DNA of 64,000 nt, taken from contig CM077150.1 in NCBI GenBank assembly GCA_039583875.1, positions 52,404,261 through 52,468,260 on the forward strand, written 5' to 3'. The DNA is from Platanthera guangdongensis (Eukaryota; Streptophyta; Magnoliopsida; Asparagales; Orchidaceae). The position numbers were made by a program, and so were the translations under genes. The notes under the pieces are model-generated. The model was not told the DNA's origin, searched no databases, and saw only the letters and a program-made list of their open reading frames with translations. Shown here piece by piece: positions 1 to 10,592 of this stretch. How positions within the stretch are numbered: the first letter of the stretch is position 1; the number at the start of each line of letters is the position of its first letter.

Positions 1-401
1 AGTAGCGAAAAAGAGAGAACAAGCGGATAAACTTTTGAATAATTGAAATTTTATTATCCAAAAAAGATATCATTTACAAAGGTATGGCCTCCCTTATATA
101 GAATGGCGGAGATAAGAAAGAGAGTATACAAACAATGTGGGACTAAACATTTACAATACTGAGCGGCTAGAACAAAGGTGACCGCACAGGCCGCGCGGTT
201 AGACAGATGGGATAACCGCTCGGCAACTCCAGCAGGATAGAACATGCCGCAATGGTAGACCGATAGACCGCCCGGTCTCCAGGCTTCAGAGTGAGATCGC
301 CAGACCGCTCGGTCAACAAACCGCTGGATCAGACCGCTAAGCCGCCCGGTCAACAAACCGCTGGATCAGACCGCTAAGCCGCCCGGTCTAATACTTCAAC
401 A
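1..401 (-). mobile_element. Partial LTR of copia-like element H, inserted in the gag of element G
   Basis: Read on the minus strand this begins TGTTGAAG at 401, a normal copia LTR start, exactly where the gag of G stops making sense. Downstream on that strand are a GC-rich block with GACCGCCCGGTC-type palindromes (about 200-385), a TATA box (CTATATAAG, near 95-105) and AATAAA followed by an A/T-rich stretch (near 50), the expected order U3, promoter, poly(A) signal. A unit of about 41 bp is tandemly repeated at 310-385. The other LTR end lies outside the window, so no target duplication can be checked. A 100-codon minus-strand reading frame across it is judged spurious. Confidence 0.6.
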
Positions 402-1467
402 CATTAGACTCCTTCCTTTTCTCTGGACAATCTGCAATAACATGTCCTTGTCTATTACAGCAATAGCATAAACTTTTTGAAAGAGTTGCTTTGCTAGACT
501 TGGTCTTTTTCCTGTCTTTCTTTGAAGACTTTTTATTCTGATAATAGTCTTCTTTACCCTGTGAAGTAGATGGCTTTGTCCTCCACTATTTCTTCTTTAA
601 GAACTTCTGAAAATGTCTTGTGAAGGCAGCAAAGTCCTCATCACTTTCACTGCTTTCAGACTTTCTGCTTGCTGACTCATCTGACTTAGTTTCAGCTACT
701 TTTGGTGGTGGAGTTGGTGACTTACTTCTGTACTTTCTGGGGGCTTCTGTTTTAAATGCCACTGTTCTTTCTTTATGTTCACTTCTTGTAGATTTCTCCT
801 CTTCTTTCCTCACCATCAACTGCATTTCATAGGACAGCAGTTTTCCAAACAGTGTTGGTGGAGGAATTTCTGCTAACTTTGCCATTTCCCTTATGACACA
901 GATCTTGGTGTCCCAATCTTTTGTTAGGGACCTTAGAAACTTATCATTAAGCTGATAATTACTGAACTCTCTGCCATATGACATTAGCTCATTCACAATC
1001 CTATAGAACTTCTTATAGCATTCTGTGATGCTATCAGATCTACCTTATCTAAAACTTTCATATTCTTGGTTGAGCAAAAATTTTCTGTCTTGCCTCACTT
1101 CTTCAGAACCCTCCATGTACACAATAAGAGTATCCCACATTTCCTTGGATGTCTTGCAGTGTATCAAATTCTGAAAGGTAGCATCATCTATAGCACTCAC
1201 TATGATATTCTGAGCCCTTTTGTCCATTGTGGCTAGAATTATCTCATCCTTTGTCATTTCAGATAAATCCTTAGGTGTTCTCTGATTTGCATCTAAGACT
1301 GAAACCTTCATGGGCACATATGGCCCTTCTTTCACTGTGATATATATCCTAGGGTCTGAGGTTTCCATAAATAGTCTCACCCTTTCCTTCCAAATGCCAA
1401 ATATTTCTTTTCTGCAAATGGGTAGCTTCATGGATCTCAATTCCTTATGATTCTCAGTGGAACCCAT
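402..1467 (-). pseudogene. Copia gag remnant of element G
   Basis: Minus-strand gag of a Sirevirus-like copia element. The N-terminal part (1467 to 1045) has the DUF4219/UBN2-type gag signature with a WKERVRLFM motif. A stop after ESFR and a frame change lead into 996-586, whose central gag helix contains LNDKFLRSL and LLSYEMQL. A Ser/Glu-rich stretch and another stop follow. The CCHC zinc knuckle (CX2CX4HX4C, CYCCNRQGHVIADC) lies at 427-468. The frame is then cut by LTR H at 401. The gag would package element RNA. It sits just downstream of the G primer site and 5' LTR. At least two in-frame disruptions make it non-functional. Confidence 0.85.
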
Positions 1468-1558
1468 GGTTCTTAATTTTCTTGATTCTGTAATTTACTT
1501 AGACTGAATCTGCCAACAAGATCTACTCAGACAGTTATGTCCCTTTTTGAGTAACCTC

Positions 1559-1570
1559 GCTCTGATACCA
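1559..1570 (-). other. Primer binding site of element G
   Basis: On the minus strand this reads TGGTATCAGAGC, complementary to the 3' end of plant initiator methionine tRNA. It starts two bases after the LTR terminus, the usual copia spacing, and fixes the orientation of G. Confidence 0.9.
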
Positions 1571-1572
1571 CT

Positions 1573-3625
1573 TGAAAGATATAGTACCTAATCACCTTGA
1601 GGGGGGGGGGTGAATAGGTGACTTAAATCTTTTTAACTTTTTAGGCAGAATTCAGAGTTTATCACAGAATTATAACACAGCAATTAACCAGCAATCTCAG
1701 CAATCAATCCAGCACACAGTGAACACACAAATTTATAGTGGTTCCCCAAGATTTGGGTACATCCACTTTCCCCCTTCGCCTATCTAGCAGTGTACTAGAT
1801 TCGGCCAAACTCCTCCACTATCTCAGATCCTCAGATCTTACACTCAGAACCCCAAAACAAGGTTCCTACAGCTCAGGCCCAAGGCCCTACAACTCAGCTT
1901 CTTCACAAAGCCTACACCCAGCTTCTTCACAAAGCCTACACTCAGCCACCAAGGCCTACACTCAGTCACAACAGGCCTACACTCAGAGATTCAAATCTCC
2001 TACACTCAGGCACTCAAGCCCTACACTCAGCCTTTATAATTACAGGCTTACAAACTCAGATCCCTAAGGATCCTACAAGAAAATATGAATACAAAAATGT
2101 AAACTCTACAACTCAGAGAAAAGAGAGAAGAGTTGTGAGTTTCTTAATGAGTTCTTGGAAGAACTCAGCTGAGATCAAACTGACTTGGCTTTCTTCAAAG
2201 CTTCTTGAATATAGAACACAATAAGATTGATCTCCTCTGCAGTTGATCCTTGATCTCTGCTACTTAAGATTCAGAACAAATCTGAACCCTTCTTCTCAGC
2301 CTAGTTCCAACGGCTGACTTCTTGGATGGAGCTCTCTCTCTCTCTCCAACTTCTTAGATCTTCACTTGAATCTTCAAGGAATAGCTAGATCTTCTTCTTA
2401 TTTTTCAATCACTTGAACAACAACTTTTTTTAATCTTCTCTTTCTGTAGACAGTATAAGCCTATTTATAGGCCTTCTTCATGGTAACCGGCTGGTCCGGT
2501 TCATAACTGATTTCTGATAACTCTGACAGGTGCAGTAGACCGGCTGGAATGGCAGCTGTCAAGTCATCCAGTCAGTTCTTGAAAATTCTGTAACTGTCTG
2601 AAAGTGTCGAGACTGTCTGTCTTTAAGTGTCGACACTTATAGACCAAGTGTCGACACAAGTTGACTAAGTGTCGACACTAGCCTACAAGGTGTTGACACA
2701 ACTCCTTGTGTTGTAGAATTCACTTCTCGACACAGCTTCTTCTTCATGTGTCGACACTGATAATGTGTGTCGACACAAGTACTTGTACTTCAGTATATTG
2801 CTGAATTCTTGTAAGAGTCGACACATCTCCTTTGTGTCGACACATCTTCATGTATTGAACTTGTTGAGTGTCGACACTGCTCCATGTGTCGACACATTCT
2901 TCTTGTGTTGAGACTCTGGCTGAGTGTCGACACTTCTACTTAGTGTCGACACTTGTACTTAGAATTTTGTTGAACTCTACTAAGTGTCGACACAGCTCCT
3001 TGTGTCGACACTTTCTTCAAGTGTTGAGTCTTCAGCTGAGTGTCGACATATTCTTTCTTGTGTCGACACTTTCTCCTTAGCGTTGAGTCTTCATCTGAGT
3101 GTCGACACATTCTTTCTTGTGTCGACACTTTCTTCAAGTGTTGACTCTTCTGCTGTGTGTCGACACATTGCTCTGGGTGTCGACACTTATACTCAGACTC
3201 TGCTGACTTTTGCTGAGTGTCGACACAGCCTCCAAGTGTCGACACTTTCTGATGTAGACATAGTTTCTCTAGGTGTCGACACAAATGCTAAGTGTCGACA
3301 CTGCTTCACTGCACTTTTCTTCATTGAGTGTAGACACAGCTCCTTGTGTCGACACTTTCTGTCTGGTGTCGACTCTGCATCCCTGGTGTCGACACAAGTA
3401 CTCCAAGTGTCGACACTGCTTGTCTGGGTGTCGACACAAGTCTTCTTAAGTGTCGACACTTTCCCTCTGGGTGTCGACACATGGACTTAGAAACTTTTTC
3501 ATCTTTCCTGCAAATACTTAACCTGCACAAGTAAACTCAAAACACATCAAATACATTTTGATGTATATCATTGAGTAGGGTGAGGCTTCTTCAAATCAGG
3601 TACATTTAAACCAATGTACCCAACA
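1573..3625 (-). mobile_element. 5' LTR of Sirevirus-like copia element G (2053 bp)
   Basis: The minus-strand LTR runs from TGTTGGGTACATTGG (3625) to CTTTCA (1573), with the primer site directly after it. U3 (about 3490-2600) is filled with GTGTCGACAC palindromes. A TATA-like CTATAAATAGGC lies near 2462-2473. The block with CCACTATAAAT is at 1730-1770, and a G10 tract (C10 on the sense strand) flanked by TCACCT/AGGTGA arms is at 1592-1621. It interrupts the reverse transcriptase of element F, whose coding sense resumes at 3626. The flank at 3626-3630 is aatgt; its partner is outside the window. Several apparent 60-170 codon frames here are repeat artefacts. Confidence 0.88.
2604..3481. repeat. 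U3 array of GTGTCGACAC palindromes (element G)
   Basis: I count about 27 exact copies of the 10-bp palindrome GTGTCGACAC plus roughly ten degenerate ones (for example GTGTTGAGAC), separated by unlike spacers of about 8-40 bp. It is not a tandem repeat: the spacers differ and only the palindrome is kept. The array ends about 130 bp upstream (in LTR sense) of the TATA-like site, so it occupies the enhancer position of U3. Confidence 0.95.
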
Positions 3626-5906
3626 AATGTCTTATCTATCTTTCCTCTTGTGAACTTGTTCTCAAGAATAAAGTTAGATAGCATCTCATACCAAGCTCGA
3701 GGAGCTTATTTCAAACCATATAATGTTTTAAATAAGAGATAGACATGATCAAGAAAGTTAGAATCAACGAAACCTGGAGGTTGTTCCACATACACTTCTT
3801 CCTTTATGTCGACATTAAGGAAGGCAAACTTCACGTACATCTGATAGACGGTGAAGCCCTTAAGTGCAGCGTATGCTGGGAACAACCTAATAGCCTCCAG
3901 CCTTGCCACTAGAGTGTATGCCTGGTCGAAGTCGATTCCTTTTTCTTGTCGGTATCCTTTGGCGATGAGTCTGGCCTTATTCTTTATTATTGTCCCATCA
4001 TCTTCCATCTTGTTCCTGTAGACCCACTTTATCCCGATGACGTTCTTACCTTTGGATCTTGGAACAAGCTTCCAGACTTGGCAACGCTTGAACTGATTCA
4101 ATTCTTCTTCCATTGCCATTATCCATGAAATGTTTGAGTTTGCTTCCTCAAAATTCTTCGGTTCAACCTGTGATAGAAAACTCAAATATAAATTCTCATT
4201 ATATGTACCTCTACGAGTTCTGACACCGTCCCGGGGATCTCCTATGATTTGGTCCATTGGGTGATCCTTCAAGTGTCTGAGCTCTAAGGTCCTTGCATAT
4301 GGAGCTTCTTCAACCACAGGAGTGAGTAAATCAACTTGAATGGTCTCTTCATCTTGATCATCAACCTCACCAATTGGGGTTGGAGTGGTGATCTTGATGA
4401 ACTTTTCAACTTTTTCTTCAATTGGCTCATCTAAGTTTAATTCTTTAAGCTTTGAACCTGAACTTCAATAAACACACTAGAGGAACTGCCGTGCAGCAAG
4501 CTCATCTCATCAAATATAATATGAATAGATTCTTCTACAACCAGGGTTATCTTATTAAATATCCTATATGCCTTACTATGGCTACTATACGCTACAAAAA
4601 TACCTTCAAAACTCTTTTCGCTAAATTTGGTAGTGTGATACTTGCCATTATTAAGGACGAAGCACTCACAGCCAAAGATTCTAAAATATGAAACAGTCGG
4701 TTTCTTGCCCTTTAGAAGTTCGTAAGGTGTCTTATTTTGGTTCTTATTTATGAGTGCTCGATTTTGCACATGGCATACAGTGTTGATGGCTTCAGCCCAG
4801 AAGTATTCCGGTAGTGCAGGCCTCTATGAGTGTTTTATTCCTTCCCTTAGCTACTCTGTTCTGTTGAGGAGTACGAGGAGAGGAAAACTCATGAAAGATA
4901 CCTATGATTTCACAAAATTCTGTCACGGCCCCAGACTTGAACTCTCTTATATTGTCACCTCTAATTTTGACTATAGAACAATTATATTCATTCTGGACCT
5001 GCCTGACAAAATTAGTAAAGATGTCAAAGGTATCTGACTTGTATTTTAGAAAGAAGACCCACGCAAAGCGCGCGTAATCATCAACAATAACCAATATATA
5101 ATCCTTACCTCCCAAACTTCTAACTTGCATTGGAATGAACAAGTCCATATGAAGTAGATGTAAACATCTATTAGAGTCTTTGCCAATAATGCTTTTAAAG
5201 GTAGCCCTTATTTGCTTGCCTTTTATGCATGCGTGACAAGGTCTATCTTTAGCCTACTTGACATTTGGGGCATCACGTACTAAATTAAGAGAAAATAATT
5301 TATTAATAGTTTTGAAATTAATATGTGTTAGTCTCTTGTGTCATTGGTCACCAAGAGACGCATTATATTTAGCCAAAAAGCACACTGATGTAGAAGAGTC
5401 TATGCAAATGAAATTTAAACAAAATATGTTTCTACTACGAGTGTCTGATAGAATCGTTTTCATATTGTCAATCGATTTTATCAAGCACTTATCTGCATGA
5501 AATTCAACTACGTATCCTTTATCGCAGAGCAATCTTATGCTTATAAGATTGTGTTCCAATCCTTCAACATAAGCAACATCTGAGAAGGATACACTACCGT
5601 TAGTAATCATACTGTAGCCTTTAGTAATTCCTCAGTCTGAACCTCCAAAGATGACCTTTGGCCCGTTCATGATTCGAGAATATCTTTGGAGAAGGCTTCT
5701 TGTCCCGGTCATATGCCGAGAGCATCCACTGTCCAAATACCAGATAGGAGTTTTGGTGGCCTTTGGACATACCTGCAATCACAAATCAATTTGCGTTAGG
5801 AACCCAAACTCGTTTGGGTCCTTGGTCTCTAGTTAGAACACTCCCCCTACGTGTATTAGCAGTATGAGTGGTCTTTCTCACATTGCTAACTTGAGAAGTT
5901 ACATAA
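3626..5906 (-). pseudogene. Copia pol remnant of element F (protease, integrase, reverse transcriptase)
   Basis: Minus-strand pol read right to left. The protease has a WYLDSGCSRHMTG active-site segment near 5700-5740. The GAG-pre-integrase region is 5610-5341 (EGLEHNLISIRLLCDKG). The integrase core is 5148-4792 (VIVDDYARFAWVFF, SPRTPQQN) and its C-terminal part 4769-4437 ([11 protein letters not shown], a GCECFV segment). The RVT_2 reverse transcriptase is 4317-3626 ([28 protein letters not shown]). It has many stops and frame changes, for example a stop right after LYGLK. It is cut at 3625 by the LTR of G, so the YVDD box and RNase H lie outside the window. The TRIM at 5907-6407 separates it from its gag. 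Confidence 0.88.
5773..5809 (-). promoter_or_regulatory. Candidate gag/pol +1 junction of element F
   Basis: On the minus strand the gag-side frame reads GPKRVWVPNAN then TGA, and the protease frame begins 37 nt later after TGATTGCAG, offset by +1. The 37 nt between a GT at 5809 and the CAG ending at 5773 leave a remainder of one on division by three, as in elements A and C. It may be a frameshift/bypass site or a very short intron; the sequence alone cannot decide. Confidence 0.45.
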
Positions 5907-6407
5907 TGTTGGGTCTGGCGTTCCTTCACTTGACCTGTGGCGCTCTACTACTTATTTAAAAAAATTAAGTAGCACCCTTTCCAACAGTTCGGGCTTTTGG
6001 AACAATTGGGTATGTGCTTCATCCTACATTTGGTATCAAAGCAGGTCACGGGTTCAAGACCGGGGGGGCTATTAAATTCTGATTTTTCCCTTCTACCTGT
6101 ATGGGTCCGGCGGGTCAGGAAATCGTGGACATGTGACAACCCCACCTCTGAGTCATGCAACCATGGACATGTGGTAACCCCACCTCTGAGCCGTGTGGAC
6201 CATGTGGTAACCCCACCTCTGAGCCATGTGGGCCATATGGTAACTCCACCTCTGAGACGACGGGTTGTGTTGGACGCCAGGGGGGATTGTTGGGTCCGGC
6301 GTTCCTTCACTTGACCCGTGGCGCTCTACTACTTATTTAAAAAATAAAGTAGCACCCTTTACAACAGTCCGGAATTTGGAAAAGTTGGGTATGCGCTTGA
6401 TCCTACA
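5907..6407 (+). mobile_element. TRIM-type miniature LTR retrotransposon, 501 bp
   Basis: Near-identical terminal direct repeats of 122 and 120 bp (5907-6028 and 6288-6407) both start TGTTGGGTC and end CCTACA. A primer site TGGTATCAAAGC follows the first at 6031-6042, and a purine tract CAGGGGGGA precedes the second at 6279-6286. The element is flanked by a perfect 5-bp target duplication CATAA (5902-5906 and 6408-6412). It has no coding capacity and must have moved with enzymes supplied in trans. It sits in element F between gag and protease. Its LTRs carry no 5S rRNA-like segment that I could recognise, so I do not call it Cassandra. Confidence 0.93.
6124..6270 (+). repeat. Tandem repeat inside the TRIM
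   Basis: Four imperfect units built around CATGTGGTAACCCCACCTCT with spacing of about 30-40 bp. GGTAACCCCACC is nearly self-complementary (GGT...ACC). The units fill most of the TRIM interior and give rise to spurious reading frames rich in Pro, Thr and Gly. Confidence 0.85.
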
Positions 6408-8629
6408 CATAATTTCTGGAATTAAACCAGCAATCAATGACAAAGTGACCAATTTTGCTCCAGCACCAACAATCAAACCTGTTGTATCTTTGCCTGAAAT
6501 TCTCCAGCTTGACCTTTTGAGAGTGTGGTCTAGCAGGGGCAGTAGTCTTGGAAGTAGAAACTTCGTGGTGATGGCAATCACATGACTTTTTCTCCTTAAG
6601 TGGCTTTTCCACAATAAGCTTTACTTTTGGTGCCTTATACATGTTATGACCATGATTATAAGGGCCATGGCTCTAAAGAGTAATCTCTTCATAAGGTGCC
6701 TTAAATACACTTTCACCAAAGTTCCGGGGATGGGTCCATCCTTGGTAATGAGCCTTGCGCCCTACATAAGTAGGCCTAGCAAAGTGATCGTAGGATGAAT
6801 CAAGATCAAACTCGTTCGTTGGAAATATAACCTTTTTAAAAGAAGTCTAATCTTGAGGAGCTTTCCCCTTCTAATTGTCCAAAGCCTTCTTGGCCGCCTT
6901 ATTCTTCCTTTGGGTCTTATTTCTCCTAGAGGACTTACTAGGAGCTTCAACATGGACTAGGCTAGCACCTTTGGCCTGAGCTGAGAATTCAGGAGGAAAA
7001 GGAAGGACAGTCTTGGGCTTTGAGAAACTTTCAACAAGTTTCTTTTCCGCTGCAAGTTGTTCTTCCAGTTTTTGATGATCTTCTCTTTCAGATCTAGGTG
7101 CTCGAGAGCCTTATTATATACTTCAATGGCAATATTATAATTCTCTCTGAGTGAGTCTGTCTTGGCGACTTCTTCTCTCAGAGTGCTCTCTTCAGCTTTG
7201 AGAGACTTTATCTCCTTGGCTTGAGTTTTCACGACTCTTCGACAATTGTCGTAAGCCTTGATTAACTCCTTATACTGGGTCATGAGTTCAGACTCATCGT
7301 CAGAGGAGCTGTCCTCATGATAATGATCAGAAGCATCAGATTCAAAAAGAGAAGTATGAGAATTTACCTTCCCAGTGAACTGGGGTTCTTGTTCATCATC
7401 AGTTTGTGCCATTAGCCTAAAGTAGGCTTCCTCTTCTTCACTTGACTCAGATGAGTCAGAGTTGCTAAGATTCTTGCCCTTCTTGGCTACTAAGCTTCTT
7501 TCAGTTCTCTTCTTATTATAAGAAGATTTCTTTCCTCTCGATTTCCTACTTCCTTCTTCTTATGAGGGCAATCCGCGATGACATGACCTGGCTTATTACA
7601 ACAATAACAAACAATGTCAGAAGAAATATGTTTATTCTGTTTAGTATTGTACCTGTCCTGGCTCCTTGAGCCTTTTTTTGTGTCGATCACCATCATGATA
7701 TGATCTTCTGTGCGAGGCATCCTTACCTCTCCATTGCTTCTTCTTGTTCAAGAATTTCTTGAACTGCTTTCAGTGTAGAGAATACTCTCCTTCAGATAAT
7801 TTTGAGCTTGAGGTGCTGGGCTCTGAAGTTTCTTCTTCACTATCTTCCTGTGTAGGAGCAGGTGATACATCTTTAACCTTCCTTGAGCTGTCTGCCATCA
7901 GAGCGACATACTTCTCCTTGGATGACGACCAGCTCTTCTCTTCTTCAGCTTTTCTAGAATTGATTCGCAGCTTATATGACATCAGCTTTCCGAAGAGATT
8001 CTGAGGGTCAGTCTCTTCCAACTTGCCAAACTCGCTGATAGCACAGACTTTATTTTCCCATTCCTTAGTCAGGGACCATAGAAACTTATCATTCAGTTCT
8101 CCATTTGTAAAGACCCGACCATGAACTATTAGGTCGTTAACAATCTTAAAAAAAATTTCAAAGGTATCTGCAATTGAATCCTTTGATCTTTATCGGAATG
8201 CTTCATACTTTTGATTTAGAAGGTCTCTTCTGTCATCCCTAACTTCTAAGTTCCTTCCATCAAGGTGATAAGAGACTGCCACATTTCCTTAGCAGATTGG
8301 CAGTGAATCAGATTCTGCAGCATAGAATCATCAACTGCACTTGTAATAATATGTTTAGCTTTCTTGTCTAATGAGACAACTGCAATCTCATCTTTATCAA
8401 GATCCATTAATTTCTTAGGAACCTTTTTGGTAGGATCAATGGTGGAGATGGTTATTGGAACATAAGGACCTTCTTCAACAATCATGAAAATCCTTGGATC
8501 CACAGCTTTCATGAAGAACTTAATCCTTTCTTTCCACATGGGAAAGTTAGTCTTTGTGCACAGAGGAAGCTTTGCAAAATCCTTGGCCTTGTCCATGCTT
8601 GGATTACTCAAAAGACAACTTTGGGGCAA
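6408..8629 (-). pseudogene. Copia gag remnant of element F
   Basis: Minus-strand gag of a Sirevirus-like element. The N-terminal domain is 8629-8246 (FPMWKERIKFFM, then the HCQSAKEMWQSL motif). After frame changes, 8021-7770 carries the second half of the gag domain (LFGKLMSYKLRI) and an acidic linker. The CCHC knuckle (CYCCNKPGHVIADCP) lies near 7560-7610 inside the 7720-7490 frame. A long charged coiled coil follows (7412-6957, with SLKAEESTLREEV), then a basic, degraded C-terminal part to 6408. The first Met is at 8629, about 40 bp after the primer site. At least four frame breaks are present. Confidence 0.85.
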
Positions 8630-8666
8630 ATCTATGCAAGGTGTTAACCTTTTTATGAATAACCTC

Positions 8667-8678
8667 CCTCTGATACCA
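8667..8678 (-). other. Primer binding site of element F
   Basis: Minus strand TGGTATCAGAGG, matching initiator-Met tRNA, two bases after the LTR end at 8681. Confidence 0.88.
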
Positions 8679-8680
8679 AT

Positions 8681-10359
8681 TGAAAATGTTTTAATTGTCT
8701 TACCTAAATGACCTAGAGGGGGTGAATAGGTGAGTTGTGCGTCTTTTTGCAGAATAAAAAATTAACGAGCTATGCACAAAAAATAAACCAAGCAATCACA
8801 GATGACACCAAGAATTATAGTGGTCCCCCAACCTTGGGTACATCTACTTTCCACTCACCGATCTAGCAATACACTAGACTCGGCTACTCCACTAATCTCA
8901 GATTGGAAATAATCATACACCTCAGAACAACGTTCCTACAACTTGATCCCAAAAACTGGATCTACACTCAGAAGATAAAACTTCCTACAAGATCTCGGAG
9001 AATACAACACCTACAACTCGGAGAAAGATCTCCTACAAGAATAGAATGAAATAATAAATACAAACAGTAATTTGTTCTCAGATCTGAAATGCTTCTGCCT
9101 GTTCTTCTTTCTTTGAACTTTGCGGCTTTATCAGAAATGGTTAAAGATGAATCAGCAATATCTCAGATCTGAAATTCTCTGGACTCACACGATCAAGTAG
9201 AAGATCTATCATTTGAAAAGAGCCTTGATCTGTGAATCAACTTCTTTGAATCGATCTGGATCAAAACCGCTTTGGCGATGAAGATGATGATCGACGGCTC
9301 TCGATTTAGAAAGAAATGTCAGATTGACAATTCATAGAATTACTTCTTACAGCAGCTTGTAATTCTTTTTATTTCTTCTTAGGGTTGGTCGAAAATGACA
9401 AGACCTTATATAGGACTTGCCTAACGGTCATAATCATCATTAATGACATCCACGTGGACTAATCATGCGCTAATGATATTTGAAATACATGCCCGTCTAG
9501 ACTTAGAAGTTTTCAGAAAAACAGTACAGGTGTTCTCCAGAAGAAGTATTGTACTCGAGAAAAAACATACTGGTTCTCGAGAAGAGCTAAGAGGATCTCG
9601 AGAAAAACACTTAAAAAAATATATGGAGGTGGAAAACATTAGTCTCGAGGATGGTAGAAGTACTCGAGAAAAATGACATTTTGTTCTCGAGAAGAATCAT
9701 TCTGTTACTCGAGAACAAATAATCATCCCGAGAACAAATGTTTGGCTCTAGTAAAAAATATTCTGGGTCTCGAGAAATAACTTCTACATCTCAAGAACAA
9801 AAGATAGTCTTCTCGAGAATAATTTTATTTTTCTCGAGAAAAAAACTTAGAAAATTATTGACTGGAAAAGAAACAACTCGAGAAGAAATGTTATATAGTA
9901 CTCGAGTACATAAGCCCTTCTCGAGAACAGCAATAAACTTTCTCGAGAACAACTTCTATCACTCGAAATTAAGACAAGTCTAACTCGAGAAATTTCTTAA
10001 GTCCTTCTCGAGTACAAATATAGTACTCGAGAAAAAGACTTAGATTTTTTTTGAAAAACTAAAAATCTTAATTCTTCATTAAAATCACCATCCATCTTTT
10101 CTCTTGCCCGTAGTGCTTGAAAAGTAAGTGTGTCCCAATAGAGAGTTTACGCATGAGTCAACACCATGGATCACACAATGAGGGATTACATTGTATGGTA
10201 CTGTGTTTGGATACTCATTTTAGACTGAGATTGGTCTACACTTAGCAATTAAGTCCTGCAAACACTTAACTAAAAATAGCATCAAATACAAACTTAATTC
10301 TTCTTAGTTCAAGGGTGACTTCATACAAATCTAGGCTATTGTGTATGCAATACCCAACA
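8681..10359 (-). mobile_element. 5' LTR of Sirevirus-like copia element F (1679 bp)
   Basis: The minus-strand LTR begins TGTTGGGTATTGCATAC at 10359 and ends ATTTTCA at 8681. U3 holds a CTCGAG palindrome array (9551-10032). A TATA box CCTATATAAGG lies near 9402-9413. The conserved block with CCACTATAAT is at 8811-8852, and the C-tract hairpin is at 8711-8731. In the R/U5-like part, copies of CCTACA(A)CTCGGAG (plus-strand sense) recur between 8930 and 9040. The flank at 10360-10364 is ataag; its partner is outside the window. Confidence 0.88.
9551..10032. repeat. U3 array of CTCGAG palindromes, mostly TTCTCGAGAA (element F)
   Basis: About 17 exact CTCGAG cores, usually within TTCTCGAGAA or TACTCGAGAA, with a few degenerate copies. 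Spacers of about 10-45 bp are unrelated to each other. It lies directly upstream (in LTR sense) of the TATA box near 9405. Confidence 0.93.
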
Positions 10360-10592
10360 ATAAGCCTTAAAAATTGTTGGCGTCTTGCCCATGCCGTTCC
10401 TTTTGTAGTTCGCCGATCAACGGCTCTTAGAAGTCAGTGGGCCCCGCTTGCAACATCCAGCTGCACCTTTCTTCAATGAAAGAAGACGTACAGTAGCTTT
10501 ACGGCAGAGTTTGTCGTGTTCTATATCTTCTATGTACTTGATTTGAAATAAGTTGACTTTGTCAATTTTGCAGATCTTGCTGATGTCAGCAC
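10360..10592. other. Unassigned 233-bp segment between LTR F and LTR I
   Basis: Lies between the outer edge of the F LTR and the outer edge of the I LTR, so it should be the DNA both inserted into. Both strands show short open stretches, including a minus-strand frame entering from the I LTR, but I recognise no family. It could be part of the gypsy element D seen at 34265, whose gag should precede that point, but I could not show this. Confidence 0.4.

Noticed and set aside
1738..2067. 109-codon plus-strand frame with Ser/Tyr repeats
   Set aside because: Antisense of the R/U5-like part of LTR G; the repeats come from the CCTACACTCAG motif.
2604..3481. CRISPR-like repeat/spacer arrangement (also at 9551-10032, 16139-16816 and 63331-63768)
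   Set aside because: Units are only 6-12 bp, spacing is irregular, degenerate copies are frequent, and each array lies in a plant LTR.
2868..3534. Several overlapping 60-170 codon reading frames on both strands
   Set aside because: They are produced by the GTGTCGACAC array, which lacks stops in several frames (VSTL and CRHS peptide repeats). They lie inside LTR U3.
5907..6407. Cassandra-type TRIM with a 5S rRNA promoter
   Set aside because: The terminal repeats are only about 120 bp and I see no 5S-like A box, intermediate element or C box.
5997..6585. Overlapping frames of 60-120 codons in and around the TRIM
   Set aside because: They arise from the internal tandem repeat and cross the LTR borders of a noncoding element.
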